Shown here piece after piece: positions 23,764-35,310 of a DNA stretch of 64,000 nt; position 1 is the first letter of the stretch; every line of letters starts with the position of its first letter. Source of the DNA: Neckera pumila (lineage: Eukaryota; Streptophyta; Bryopsida; Hypnales; Neckeraceae). Below the pieces are notes generated by a model. That model had not been told where the DNA came from. It worked only from the letters and a program-made list of their open reading frames with translations, and made no database searches. The DNA lies in assembly GCA_963969595.1 (NCBI GenBank), contig OZ018408.1, positions 11,715,823-11,779,822 of the forward strand, given 5' to 3'. The position numbers and the translations under genes were made by a program.

Positions 23764-24631
23764 ATGCTTTTGCATGATCGCCACCCTTCTTCCATTCTTC
23801 TCAGCTCCACCACTTTGCATTCTCTCGATGCCCCTGCCTCATCACAAGGTACCTACCCTTCGCCACCCACGCTTAGTTGCGCTTCCATCACCTGCCCATC
23901 TTCAATCTTTTTTGCACAATTCGAAGGTGGGGTTTTAATTTCTTAGGTTCTGCCAATTGGCTCCATTGGAGGTGGACGTTCAGATTAGGGCAGACCTTGG
24001 AATTCAGGCATTTGTGACATTCTCTGTGTAATTGATATATACTGATATTCAAATAATATGGGGAGGAATGAATGGAGGAGATGCATGCATGCATCGAATC
24101 TTTAATTTGGACTCAGGGAATTGTCTTGGATTCATAATTGGAATTGGTTCGGTGCAGTGATGTTCTCTCGTGCAGGGTTGGAACGATGGTGGGGTTTAAG
24201 GTTGTGAAAAAAGGCCACTCAGCCTTTTGATGGACAAAAGCCGAGACCTTTGGGTTGTGGAAGAAGGTACAGACGTAGCTTTGTTGGAATGGATGAAACA
24301 TGACATCGCCTCGATCTTGTAGTCTCTTGATTTCAATAGTTAAGAAGTACATAGTGGTTGTGAATTTTTAAGCAAGAATTGGATTAGCAATCGTTCCATT
24401 TTGTTGGGAATTCGATTTTACATTTCATTTGAGTTTTGGATATTTTAATTTTGAGTACATTGCATTTTGATCTTGTTAGTAATTGAGCTCAATTGATGGC
24501 GCTTGAATTGGCATGCGCTAGTGAAAGTGTTCAAGCAAGAGAATCATCTTGCCAATTTTGTGCAATCCACCTTTGCTGCTCTTCTTTCCGAGAAAGTGAA
24601 AGGTGTTTTGCATTCCTTGTACACGACTTGA
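23764..24631 (+). pseudogene. Possible two-exon gene fragment, unrecognised
   Basis: An ATG at 23764 opens a Ser/Thr/His-rich, acid-poor stretch of about 28 codons (MLLHDRHPSSILLSSTTLHS...), followed by a GTACCT donor-like site. At 24521-24631 a 36-codon open stretch ends in TGA and has protein-like character: KQENHLANFVQSTFAALLSE, then KVKGVLHSLYTT. The two could be the first and last exons of a small transit-peptide-bearing protein or a gene relic. The junctions between them were not resolved and no family was recognised. Confidence 0.2.
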
Positions 24632-26600
24632 TAGATGTCCTTGAAGCTGTAACTGTCTAAATTAATGTCCCCAGTAAAATTTGTACTATTAAGATGCAAC
24701 TTCATATTCTTGGAGCAGTATTGCGAGTTTTCTGTAATGTGAAAACCCTGTGTTCACAGACCCTGTCCCCATGAGCAAGAAGGTTCCCAAGAAGTCAAAT
24801 ATTAACATGAATAAAGGAACTACACAAAATCAAACTAGACAAAATAAGGTATGCTATTCCCGTAGTTTTCAATCTCTGAAGACAAGCATTACCTTGTACA
24901 TGTTAAAATATCAACTGAATGCACAGATAAGAAAATACTACAACTGCCATTAGCACACTGAATTGAGACTAGTTGACAAAAAAGATAAGAAAGATTGACG
25001 GAAACGGATAATACTGTCCAGTACCTCCTCTTCGTACTCTCAAACAGAGGAAGCACAAATTTAATAAACCATTCTATCTACCATTTCCTTGACGATTCCA
25101 TATAATTTCAAAATTCTACATATTGACTACGTATTTACATAGTGACACAAGGCTGAACTGAATTAGAGGCACAAATGTGATAGCTCACCATATTTGAGAT
25201 ATATATCTATGATACAAATGATACAGGGAAATTGACGACATCAATGTTCAAAGAATTCTATCAAACTGCCAAGTGACTTGTCCAAAGGCCCCTAATTGAA
25301 AGTGCAGAGTTGCTAAGTTACTGGCTTTTGCATGTATGCAATTGTTCAAATTGACTTTGATATGGCGAAATTCTAAATGTTAAATCAAATTCAGTGAATT
25401 GAAGGGTTTGGGGTTTACTCTCTGGAATGTGGGTGCACTTGAGAATTTCAAGGTGAATTTCTTAAGGACTGGAAAAGTTTACTGGTTTGACTCTTATGAG
25501 CTTGTAAGTCACACCGAAGCAGAATTCAGACATTAGGATTATAGACAGCTGAAATGGTTTGCAAAACAAGTATCAATCTTTCTGTGCACTCCCAGCTTGG
25601 GAATCCAAAATTGAATAGCTCATTGCTTGAAGAGTAAACCCATCATCTTCATTGTCAGTACAACTAACTTATTGGCATCGAAAGTGAAGGTGATCACAAA
25701 TACAGACACTTCCGTTCTTTCTTATGTGTGTCAGTTCTGGTGTTGGCAGACTAAAAAACATTGATAACAATCCTCAACTTTGATCCTCAAAACAGTCAGG
25801 CTTACATATGATCCGCTCCGCCACTTCAGGAAAAACAATTTGAAGTTAAGTACTCTTTTATATTCCTCTCAACCCCAGTTCAGAGAAGAAAATACATTGG
25901 GTTTAACTAAATGCAATTTCAAATCTTAGAACACCCAAACATCGAATGCTTGTTGCGTAACAAAATCGTAAATAGATTACTTCCTCAATAGCGACTTCTT
26001 GCATCGTATTCTGAATGAACTCACCGCGCAAATCCAGCTGCGTACATCGCCAATCTTCGCACTGCGTCCGAGGTTGTACTGCGACTCGTGGACTCGTGCA
26101 CGATTTCCTGCATTGTGTTTTGAATGAACACACCGATCAAATCCAATTGCTGCCGCACCAAACCCTAAATCTGCGCATTCCTAAATGTGCGTACATCGCC
26201 AATTTCCGCGCTGCATCCGAGGTTCCCGCCGTTCCTTCAGTCGGCGCTCCCCCACTGTACAGGGTGGCGTTCCCGACTTGGGAGCGTCACCCTTTACAAC
26301 GGGGGCATTAAAAATATTTTATTAGTAAAATATAATGAATGCGTGTTTTAGTTTGGTTGAAATAGAATTATTCAAAAACTACGGTAATTAATTTGATGGA
26401 GAGGTGTCAAATTTTGGGTATGAATTCCATACCCTCCTAGAATTTTGGGGCGTCAAAAATGTCACTTTAATTTCTGGCAAATTAGTAGTCTAAATTAAAG
26501 TGCTCACGTGCAAAAACATTTGTGACCATAGTCTTAATTTTCACAAATTCTTGAATTTATTTCAAAGTTCTAATTACAAACCAAAGGACCCCCAAAATGA
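24632..26600. other. Intergenic DNA, no gene seen
   Basis: Only short overlapping frames. A mildly GC-rich patch at 26010-26310 contains an AAACCCTAAATCTGCGC motif and two partly repeated blocks (CGTACATCGCCAAT at 26040 and 26191; CATCCGAGGT / GTCCGAGGT), suggesting a small local duplication. Confidence 0.45.
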
Positions 26601-26602
26601 TG

Positions 26603-26640
26603 TACTCCTTCCATTCCATAATATTAGAAGGGATTCAAAA
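26603..26640 (+). mobile_element. Stowaway-like 5' terminus (fragment)
   Basis: TACTCCTTCCATTCCATAAT followed by ATTAGAAGG matches the Stowaway consensus start. Its opposite end was not found separately from the element that begins at 26835. Confidence 0.35.
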
Positions 26641-26834
26641 TATTTGAATGAAAGCATATCCTAAATCAACAACCTAAGAATCATGTTAAACATTCTTTAC
26701 TTTAAATGAAACAATTGAAAATCAATATCTAAAGTATAGGTCTATAGAAATACAATACAATGGAATGCCCTAAATTTAATAGAATATATCCTAAATTCAG
26801 ATCAAAATAAATTTTAATCCTATCATAAATCGTA

Positions 26835-28061
26835 TTCTCCTTTCATCCTATAATACTTGTCTTTTTTTTAGTAGTAACTAGCGGTTGGCGCTTGCTATGC
26901 TACGCATTCATCATTAGAATTTTATTAGAATTTTTATGTATTAGATCAAATGCAAAACAAAAATTTCAATAAATCTTCAAATAAAAATTACTAAATTTTT
27001 TGTATAATTTTCTTTATAAGGAAGCATATATTGAAATGTACAATAGAAATTTATTGAATGATGAATGAAATATATGCAATGGTGAATACTATAAAATTTA
27101 CACATTTATTGTAATGCATTCAAAAGTTGACTCAATTGTTACAAACAATGGCAATCCAAAAACTTGGTGAATTGAAAAGAAAAACTTGTAAATTTCAAAA
27201 ACTTCATGAACAACTTAATTGTTGTGAAATCCAAAATCACTTCAATTGAATAAATTTCTCAAATCATTTGGTAGTAGAAATAGAATTTTGAAATCATAAA
27301 AGCTGTAAAAGTGATATTACAGAGGTGATTGCAAACTACTACTCTAATCTTGTAATATAACATTGTGTAAAAATATTATTTTTACGTATGCATGATTGAA
27401 AACATTTTTACAAAATATTAAAATTAATTATTTCAAAGACTTATTAAAATCATTATCATGCATTCTATTCAAATATATCAGAATTTTACTAATATGTGAT
27501 ACAATGAATGCGTAGCATAGCAAGCATGAGCCCCTATTATTAATGGTAGCATTTGTGATATTACAGAGGGAGTTATGATTTTAGTAGTAAGATGAAAGTA
27601 TTGAGGATTTTGCAACAATTTTTTAATGCATGCTACAATCAAATGATTCAATTGTGAAAGCACAATGTGACTTCTCAAGTGCCAAAAATAAGTAGATGTA
27701 GCTATTAGTTACAATCATAGAAAGATCAGAAAACAGAAGGTTGCAATAGATAAAAAGTGCCATCACACCTTTTTCTTATATTTAGATTTGCACATGAATG
27801 GCTTGGAATTCAATAAAAAGTTCAATGGCTTTTGGTCTTTAATACAATCAACTTTGAATTGCTATTAAAAAAGTTCCATTTTCAGAATTTCTTTGATTTT
27901 TTAAGTGGATAGTAAACTAGACTTCTTGTACTTCATTTGATTAGCTAACATCAAAAACAAAAGAAATCATCTTCAACCTTAAACTCAAGTCTGAAATAAA
28001 AGGTACAAATAATTTGGGACAATGAAAAAGACAAGGGACTACTATTATTGGATGGAGGGAA
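26835..28061. mobile_element. Stowaway/mariner-like element, 1.2 kb, carrying a nested insertion
   Basis: Left end TTCTCCTTTCATCCTATAAT followed by ACTTGTCTTTTTTTT. The right end, read inverted, is TTCCCTCCATCCAATAATAG and then CCTTGTCTTTTTC. Both ends are flanked by TA (26833-26834 and 28062-28063), the target duplication of Tc1/mariner elements. There is no transposase frame, so this is a non-autonomous copy. The interior is occupied by another inverted-repeat element at 26878-27535. Confidence 0.55.
26878..27535. mobile_element. Element bounded by GCTTGCTATGCTACGCATTC inverted ends
   Basis: The left end has GGCGCTTGCTATGCTACGCA followed by TTCATCA. The right end, inverted, has GCTCATGCTTGCTATGCTAC and GCATTCATTG. 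A further single copy of the end sequence (GAATGCGTAGCATAGCAAGC) is at 34554-34575. The interior is AT-rich, with stretches that again look inverted (TGTAATGCATTC and similar), and has no coding sequence. Confidence 0.5.
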
Positions 28062-28063
28062 TA

Positions 28064-29211
28064 TATGGTACCATACTTAACTCTTATAATATAAACTATG
28101 CACTCAAGTGTGGCAAGCCATACACCATTGAGTTGATAATTCAACAATTAACATCTTTCATTTAGATGTCATGTTAAGAATTAGACCTTATCATGCTCAA
28201 ATACAACACCATATCAATAGAATGCATGACCATTTTGTAGCTTCTAGACATGTAGGAAGTGTAAATACAAAACTTCTGTCAATATTGTATACCTCAATTC
28301 ATGCACATTTCATGTAAAAAGTACACAAAAAAACACCACGATGCATCCAAAATTTCCAAAATTGGACTTCACAGACCTTCACGGGATAACCAGTAGCGGT
28401 GGAGAGAGATCCATTACAGAAAATTCAAGCCTAACAGCGATTTCAAAACAGAGCTGCACACGATATATAAGTACAGACAATGATTCTCACTCGGCCACAA
28501 GCTACATTCCCTCAAAAAAGCTTAATACCAAGAAGCGTTAGACACAATGTGCCAGATTACATCTAATGCAAATTATTCCACATCCAGCGCGCTTTAAGAA
28601 TGCCTCCATTCCATGTCAAATGCCAAAAAGATTGACCAAGCTATAATGTGGTCTTTGATTATAATTTCAGAAAATCGTTACATCATAGAGACGCCATAGC
28701 GCAACCAACCCTAAACTTGCACCCACGGAGATGAGGTCAGAAGAGAAGAGCTGGGAAAGCTCAGGCAACAAAATGAATACTCCAGGGTGACGATTGTCTT
28801 GCAGAGCATGAAAGAGCGAATACCTCCGACATGACGACAACGTAATGTAGGCAATCTTAGGATCAGAAATTCACCGCCAACCAGAGTCTGCGCTGGAACT
28901 TGGTGGCTTAACATTGGTAACTTACCCCCAACATAGACGCCTTCATAGACAAAGGACTTGAAGCACAATTATAGTTGACAGTGAACGATTTGGTACTGGG
29001 CAACTTAATCTGAACAGATTTCACAGGACACACTTCAAAATCGCTGGAGGTGGGGAAAGTGTTCGCTGGCACTCCACAGTATAGGTAATCAGAAGGTAAA
29101 AAAACCTGTCGCATTCACTGTTATGATGTATTTGAACAACGATGCTCCCTCGGATGCTGACTTTTTGTGATGGAGGAATCTCCCGTGAGCCTTTTGATCC
29201 TACCGTGTGTT
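28064..29211. other. Intergenic and 3' flank of the OB-fold gene
   Basis: No coding region was identified. 28560-29211 is moderately GC-rich and probably contains the 3' UTR of the minus-strand OB-fold gene. Confidence 0.45.
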
Positions 29212-29616
29212 CTATTCATCGATGACATTCACAAGCTCATATTCAATAAGCGAGAAATTGTTGTCTTCCTTCACAACAAAATCTGCGGCATCGGCTGGCT
29301 CCACTCTTCCCCATTTATCCACCGCCAATCTCATGGAGCCCTTGAACATGTCAATCTTCGCGTTCCGCAAGATAACTGTTACCCCTTCCTTCATCAAGTC
29401 GACTTGCTCGTTCCTGGCGGTGAAAACGATGACGCCCGTCTCGTCGCCCACCAGGCATTCGGCAATTCGCACTTGCCGGACCTGGTTTCCATCGGGCCGG
29501 GCCTTCTGCAACACCAGCTTCGCACTCACCACTTTAACCGTCAACGTGTGACCGGACGTACCTGGTCGCAACTGCTCCACTTTCACAAACACCGGCTTCC
29601 TGAGGGGTGTCGCCAT
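29212..29616 (-). CDS. Single-domain OB-fold nucleic-acid-binding protein (At4g28440-like), 134 aa
   Basis: An intact, intronless 134-codon frame starts at MATPLRKPVFVKVEQLRPGT. That start is preferred over an upstream in-frame ATG because it matches the usual N-terminus of the family (RKPVF.KV.QL.PGTSGHTL). The protein is one OB fold: TLTVKVVSAKLV (strand 1), RIAECLVGDETGVIVFTARN (strands 2-3), then VILRNAKIDMFKGSMRLAVD and KWGRVEP, and a C-terminal VKEDNNFSLIEYELVNV. This resembles the plant proteins related to the SOSS-B/hSSB single-stranded-DNA-binding subunits and archaeal RPA-like OB folds. Plant members are small, nuclear or cytosolic, and bind nucleic acid; their exact role is poorly defined. 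No catalytic motif is expected. Two telo-boxes lie about 240 bases upstream. Nothing suggests decay. Confidence 0.9.
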   Translation of the reverse strand: MATPLRKPVFVKVEQLRPGTSGHTLTVKVVSAKLVLQKARPDGNQVRQVRIAECLVGDETGVIVFTARNEQVDLMKEGVTVILRNAKIDMFKGSMRLAVDKWGRVEPADAADFVVKEDNNFSLIEYELVNVIDE

Positions 29617-29851
29617 ATCTGCAACGACGGCAAGCCACAAACTAAGACCACCATTCAATCGCCAAAACCAAAACAACAACACGCAGCAACGTAATCAATA
29701 AATACCAAGACCCTTCCTATACATCACAACCTACCTACGCTTCCATGCGCAAGTTCCCATACCTGGCGCTCACTCCTCAACCTCAACAAATTGAAGAAAG
29801 ATCAACAACAAGATTCATCCACGAACAGTAGCATTTATCCCCTCCACCATC

Positions 29852-29869
29852 AAACCCTAAACCCTAAAC
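29852..29869 (+). promoter_or_regulatory. Double telo-box upstream of the OB-fold gene
   Basis: AAACCCTAAACCCTAAAC lies about 240 bases upstream of the ATG at 29616, inverted relative to that gene, the same relation as at 13823. It is a plausible promoter or 5' UTR element of a gene expressed in dividing cells; function is inferred only. Confidence 0.45.
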
Positions 29870-30540
29870 TGACTACCAATACCATCAAAAAACAAGCCCT
29901 TTAGCATTTACGAGCCAGCAGCCACAAGCAAGAGATCTCTTCACAAGCGGTTACAATATGAGACATACAAAAAAAACGGTCGAGCGACAGATACCTGGAG
30001 GTGGGGAGGAAGGGAATGAAATCAATAACCCCGGCACAGATGATCCTCAAATCCAAACGCAAGCGCCTTCGCAAAGGAATGAGGTAATGAGAGAGTGCTT
30101 GCGGACGGACCTTCGCAAGAGAAAAGTCGGCTATGGAGGTTGAGGTGCTCAGAGGTTCACGGTCGTTGCTCCTCTCGTGTGCTTGACAGCCATCGACGAA
30201 GTCGCCATCGCCCACAGCTACTTGCACGACATTGATGAGGTGCAAGCATATTTTAATCAAATGCATCGTTTGGGGGACACAAGGACGGGTATTGGATTCG
30301 CCGGGTATCAATATTGTTACTCTTTCCATTTGTAAATGATTTTGGCAGTTTGTTGCCAAAAAACGACCTCTCCTAGAAGATGGCAACAAGGATAGAGGAA
30401 ATTTGTGGTATTTGGGAGCAGATTTTTGCCAATTCAATTTAAGCTGGGGCAAGAATTTGTCAAATCTTTCTTTATCCTTAAAGGTTTTTGACTATGTTTT
30501 CACCAAAACCGCTCCAAAACTGCCATTTCTAATATAAGTA
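29870..30540. other. 5' flank of the OB-fold gene
   Basis: Promoter/5' UTR-like GC level up to about 30300. A 183-codon minus-strand frame (29901-30452) covers this stretch but has no domain, overlaps the expected promoter and shows no splice link to the gene. I treat it as a chance frame. After 30450 AT-rich repeats begin. Confidence 0.4.
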
Positions 30541-30816
30541 TCAAATTTTAGGAAAAAAAACATTTTTGAACACCTATAACCATAGGATCTTGTAGTACAC
30601 TGGTTTAAGAAGATGTGGAAAAAATTTCAGAATTTTCCACCATGTAGATTGCAAGGTAATAGCGTTTGAATTGACAAAAATCCTTTTTTAATCACTGCAA
30701 AAATCCGGGTAGCTGCCCTTCACAAGGTCACATTTGTATGAAAAAATGTCTGAAATGGTGGTTACTCTTTAAATTCATTCTTCAAGGCAAGTTGGCTACA
30801 TACTTGAAAATTTTTA

Positions 30817-31420
30817 GATCATTTGGAATTGTACAACATATAGGAAAAAAGTAGGAAGTAGGAAGAGGTAGAGAATGACTCAAAATACTAAATTGTCAAG
30901 AATTTAATTATGGAATTGAAAAATGCCACTCCCAGCGGTTGTAGTGTTGTAATAAACAATATACAACCAATGTTTTTTGTTTTATTCAAAAATATTGAAA
31001 ATTGAGTTAGATAAAGGACTTCAAAGGTTATTTTAGAGTTGAGATTCAATAACTACCCTCAAACTAAGAATCCTCATAACTTTTGATTTGTTAATCCAAA
31101 TGGAATGATTCAAAGCTTCCCGCGTACATATAAATCTGAAGAACCAATTTCAAATTTTTATTTCTTTAAAAAGTGATTTTTAAAGAAGTTTTTTTTGCTG
31201 CCCGGGCTGCCCGTTGAACAATGAAAATGACATATCATGCAATAAATTTTTAATCGTGTAGTCAAAAGTTATAAAAATTGTTGGGCCTTAAAGCTACTCC
31301 TTGGAAAAATGTTGTGTGAAATTTCAAAAAAAATAATTAAAAGCTTCGCTTGTAGTGAGCTGCCCCAAAACGCTATGTTCTCAAAAAAGCATGTTCAGGG
31401 CTTTAGGGGTTAAAACAACA
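30817..31420 (+). repeat. Dispersed repeat R (left arm of a 3.3-kb-spaced inverted pair)
   Basis: Starts GATCATTTGGAATTGTACAA and runs through ATTGTCAAGAATTTAATTATGG, TAGTGTTGTAATAAACAAT, a GCTGCCCGGGCTGCCCGTTG box and TCGTGTAGTCAAAAGTTAT, and ends near AGTGAGCTGCCCCAAAACGC. The same order, inverted, is seen at 34781-35310. Its second half is also the unit of the fold-back at 41574-42323. Confidence 0.65.
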
Positions 31421-31429
31421 AAATAAATA

Positions 31430-32235
31430 TGTAACTCAAATGTACCAATAGATTTGAAAATAGCAAAAATAGGCTTCTTCATCTTATAGTTGTTTGCCAC
31501 TTAGGCGATATGAAAAAATTTAAAAATTTGCTTTGATTCTCACCCTTATTCAAAACCGTTGATATTTGGAAATTTTGAATGAAAAGTGCACAATGGTTTA
31601 TTGCTTGATTCATCATTGAATTATTTCAACAATAGTAAGTAAGCAATTTTTGAACTAAGTTTGACAATTTGGCCAAATATTACTCTTCTAATAAATAATT
31701 TGTTGGCATAACAAATGTTGGGGATTCTTTTTGTTTATGCACACCGTGAAGCTAGTGATTGGCTGGAAGTTAATGTAGAAGTTGAACTATCAAAGTTTTA
31801 ACCCTAGACCGCCCATGGCTGTTTTGGGTAAAATACATCCTAGCTTTTGAAGTGCTATAAATCTAAATGTCACTAAGTTATACAGATCTTAACCGTACAA
31901 TCATGTAGTACACATGTTGTAGATGTTCTGGATCAAATTTGAAGTCATTTGACCATATAGATTACAAGATTATAATGTTTTAGTGTTGAAAAAGAATGCT
32001 GATATTTTCCTAAAAACACATTTAGAGGCCAGATTTGATTTCTAAACCTAATCTAATGAAAAAACTTTAAACTACAAAGTGATTCAAAACCAAGATACAA
32101 ACACATTGGTGAAAAAAATATCATTCAATTGACTCAATGTGTTTGCAAAATGACTTGCAAATATCAAAAATAGACAAGAAAAGTTGCAAAAAACACATCT
32201 AGGGCTGAACCTCCTTCTACTAAAATGCTTCTCAG
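31430..32235. other. Repeat-derived AT-rich DNA, no gene seen
   Basis: No coding frame. The block around 31840-31990 (CTAAGTTATACAGATCTTAA; ATAGATTACAAGATTATAAT) resembles sequences at 30560-30680 and 36600-36720, indicating further diverged copies of one repeat. Confidence 0.4.
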
Positions 32236-32244
32236 TCATTCATA

Positions 32245-32720
32245 AATTCTTGGATTGATATGAAAATTTAGCCACACAAACTAGACTAGTATGTGCAACT
32301 ATTCCAATTTTTTTTTTGGTGAAAACGGACATTGTATGAAGAAGATACAAGCCGCCAAAGTTCACTGTAGTCCATAAATGGCGGGATTTTGAATTTTGAA
32401 TTGCTCCCAAACACTCAAAACAACTTGGATTGACATGGAAATTTCACCACAATAACTAGGGTTCAAGAAGAACACAATGCAACAAATTTTATTGAAATTG
32501 AACATTGGATGAAGGAGATACAAGCCCCCAAAGTTGCAGCCATGAAGTACACTTTGGTGAATCAAATTGAGCCTGTGAACTTAGATTGGCTTCCAAAAAA
32601 TCATTACCTTTTGGATCGATCTGAAAATTTTACCACACAAACTAGAAGAAAAGGCGCAACTTTCACAACAAGTTTTATTGAATTTGGACATTGGGTGCAG
32701 AAGTTACAGTACTTTGAATT
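32245..32720 (+). repeat. Three diverged ~180-bp direct repeats
   Basis: Units start near 32250, 32425 and 32611 with TTGGATTGATATGAAAATTT (or close variants). They continue with CCACACAAACTAGA, a TTTTATTGAAATTG block and GGACATTG.ATGAAGAAG.TACA. Similarity is about two-thirds by eye. The open frame at 32509-32781 is part of the repeat. Confidence 0.55.
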
Positions 32721-33349
32721 TAATTTAAAACTATATGAGGACACTTTTTGTCCTCTTGGCCGGTCTAGGGTTAAGTGGTAAAGATTGTTGCACTAGTTGA
32801 GATGTTTTGACTTTTGAGTCAAATAGTTATGGTATAGACAAAACAAAGCATATAATTTGGGTGCCTCAAAGCAAACAATGGTACTTCAAGAGGTTGTCAT
32901 TGATGAGCCTTGGAATGTACACATGAAGAAATGATCACAAAGTGCACAATATCTTTGAAGTATTAATAATCTATTAGAATGGCCTTTGTTGTTGCCAAAA
33001 CCATTAGCATGTCATTGCTATAATAGTAATGGCCAATCCGTTCTTGAATATCCTTTATATCCATTGTTTTATTCTTTCAATTATAAATGACATCACGCAT
33101 TGCATTGTGTTTCCTTTCTAAAATTTGTTTAGTGTTCAAAAATAGTATGCCAAACAAGTTTTAAGAGTAAAAGTTATTTTTCTGGAACATCTTTAGAATA
33201 GATAATAATCTACTTCAGCCTATGTCTATAGAGTACAAAATTTAAATTATAGTAGATCTAGGTTTAACTTGCATCATTTTTGAGCTTTAAGAATGAGAAA
33301 TTTGGTTTCAATAAGACATGAGTCATTGCATGCAAAAAAATCATATGGC

Positions 33350-33390
<41 letters not shown>

Positions 33391-34020
33391 TATTTATATC
33401 ATCATACTACTAAAATCACAGTAACTTCTATAATATTACATTTTCAAATAATGTGATATTACAAAAGTACAATAGTCATTGGTAATATTAGAGAGGATCA
33501 ATAGAGTGACACTAGAGAAGTAGTATTTTGATTGCTTCTTTTGACTTCACACTTCATTGCACTTCTACAATTTTATGATTTTGTAAGCTTTGAACTTTTA
33601 TGATTTCAATGTTCTATTGCTATTACCAAATGATTTGAAGATTTTGTTAGATTGATGCAATTTTAGATTTCACAACAATTCAAGTATCCATAAAATCTCT
33701 GAAATTTGCAAATTTGTCATTTCAATTCTTCAATTTTGATCACCATTGTTTGTAAGAGAAGAACTTTATCAAATGATGATGTTCAAATATTCAATTGAGC
33801 TCAACAATGCCTTCAAAGAACACAATTTTTTTTACATTTATTTTGAGCAAATTTGACTTCAAATATAGATTGGAGTTTTGAAGATTGAGCTTTGTTTCAA
33901 AGCAATTTGAGCTTCAATCTAATCTAATTTCAATAGTTTGATCTAATTAGGGCCTAACTAGAGCAATTTGAACATTATTTGAGCAATTTGACGTAATTTG
34001 AGCCTAATTTGAACCATTGG
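32721..34020. other. AT-rich DNA with an (AT)n microsatellite
   Basis: No coding sequence. A pure AT dinucleotide run of about 35 bases lies at 33350-33385. Clusters of GAGCAATTTGA-like words at 33960-34005 suggest a decayed short tandem repeat. Confidence 0.5.
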
Positions 34021-34029
34021 AGAAAAAAT

Positions 34030-34362
34030 CAGCCCTTGGGAGGGCCGTTCCAAATTGCCATGCCATGTTATTTTATGCATGGCCTGTCAACTTGGAAAAG
34101 TGCCCTTGGTGAGCAGTCAGAGTGTATGACTACTCGCCAGAGCAATCAGATTTTGCAGAGATATATATATATATTTAAATTTAATAATAATAATAATAAT
34201 AATGATAATAATAATAATTTATTATTCAAAAATCTGGGTTCCTACGCCACTGTCACAACCGTTTCAATTGCGCGGAAATAGGGAAAATTTTATTTTTTCA
34301 GCCTCTTAAAACTAAATTTCAGACTACTAAAGGGGTCCATGGAGCAGCCCTCCGGAGGGCTG
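34030..34362. mobile_element. CAGCCC-ended repeat, copy 1 (~330 bp)
   Basis: Begins CAGCCCTTGGGAGGGCCGTT and ends GGAGCAGCCCTCCGGAGGGC followed by TG, so each end is itself nearly palindromic and the two ends are inverted copies. Inside are GGCCTGTCAACTTGGAAAAG, GTGAGCAGTCAGAGTGTATG, an AAT microsatellite, GCCACTGTCACAA and TACTAAAGGGGTCCATGGAG. All of these recur in order at 51543-51851. Confidence 0.7.
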
Positions 34363-34780
34363 TTTTTTTTTTTTTTAAATTTCACCTAATTTGAACAATT
34401 TGAGTTCCATTTGAAAAATTTAATCAAGTTACATCAATGAATGCATGTTTGTAAATAAATTTATATTAAGATTTTAATAATTTTCATTTGAAGATTCATT
34501 AAAATTATTATTCTTCATTCTATTATATAAAATCTATTAAAATATAATATTGTGAATGCGTAGCATAGCAAGCGCCATTCATTTTTTCTCTCTTTCTATA
34601 CATAAGGTCCGTTATAATTTAACGCCATGATCTTTGATCAGAATAGGAGCAGCTTGATGTGAGTGTTTATATATATCACCAACAATATGTCCAATATGTG
34701 TCTAAGATTGGAATCAAGATATCCCAAATTTGCAAAAAGATTATCACCAAAGTAAAGTATGAGAATTTGGTATAGAAATT

Positions 34781-35310
34781 TTGAAGTTTGTCAAAAACAT
34801 ATTAAGAGGCGTGCAAGAGGAATAGCTTTGAGGTCCAACAATTTTTCATTAATTTTGACTACATGGTTAAAAAAATATTGTATGATATGTAATTTCATTG
34901 ATCTACGGATAGTTCAAAAATTTCTTAAGAAATCACTTTTTAAGATTTGACAATTTGAAGTTATTTTTCTAGATTTATATATACATAGAAAAATTTGAAT
35001 CATTCCGTTTTGATTAATGAGATGAAAATTATGAGAAATTTTAGTTTGTGGGTAGTTATAGAATTTTTACTCTAAGATAAATTTTGAAATCCTTTATTTA
35101 TAATTCATTTTTCAATAATTTTTGGAAAAAAATAAAATCATAGGATTTCGCATAGGATGTAGATTATTTATTACAACATTACAACCATTAAGCTTGGCAT
35201 TATATTTTCAATTTCATAATTAAATTCTTGACAATTTTGTATTTTGAATCATTATCTACTTCTTTCTACTTACTATTTTTTCTATATATGTTGTACAATT
35301 CCAAATGATT
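34781..35310 (-). repeat. Dispersed repeat R (right, inverted arm)
   Basis: Reverse complement of the 30817-31330 block. On the plus strand it ends TTGTACAATTCCAAATGATT, with AATTAAATTCTTGACAATTT and ACAACATTACAACCATTAAG before it. With its partner it frames about 3.3 kb that contains the CAGCCC element and the ~180-bp repeats. Confidence 0.6.

Noticed and set aside
29901..30452. 183-codon minus-strand open frame upstream of the OB-fold gene
   Set aside because: No domain or transit-peptide logic, it lies on the expected promoter/5' UTR, overlaps another frame, and composition explains its length.
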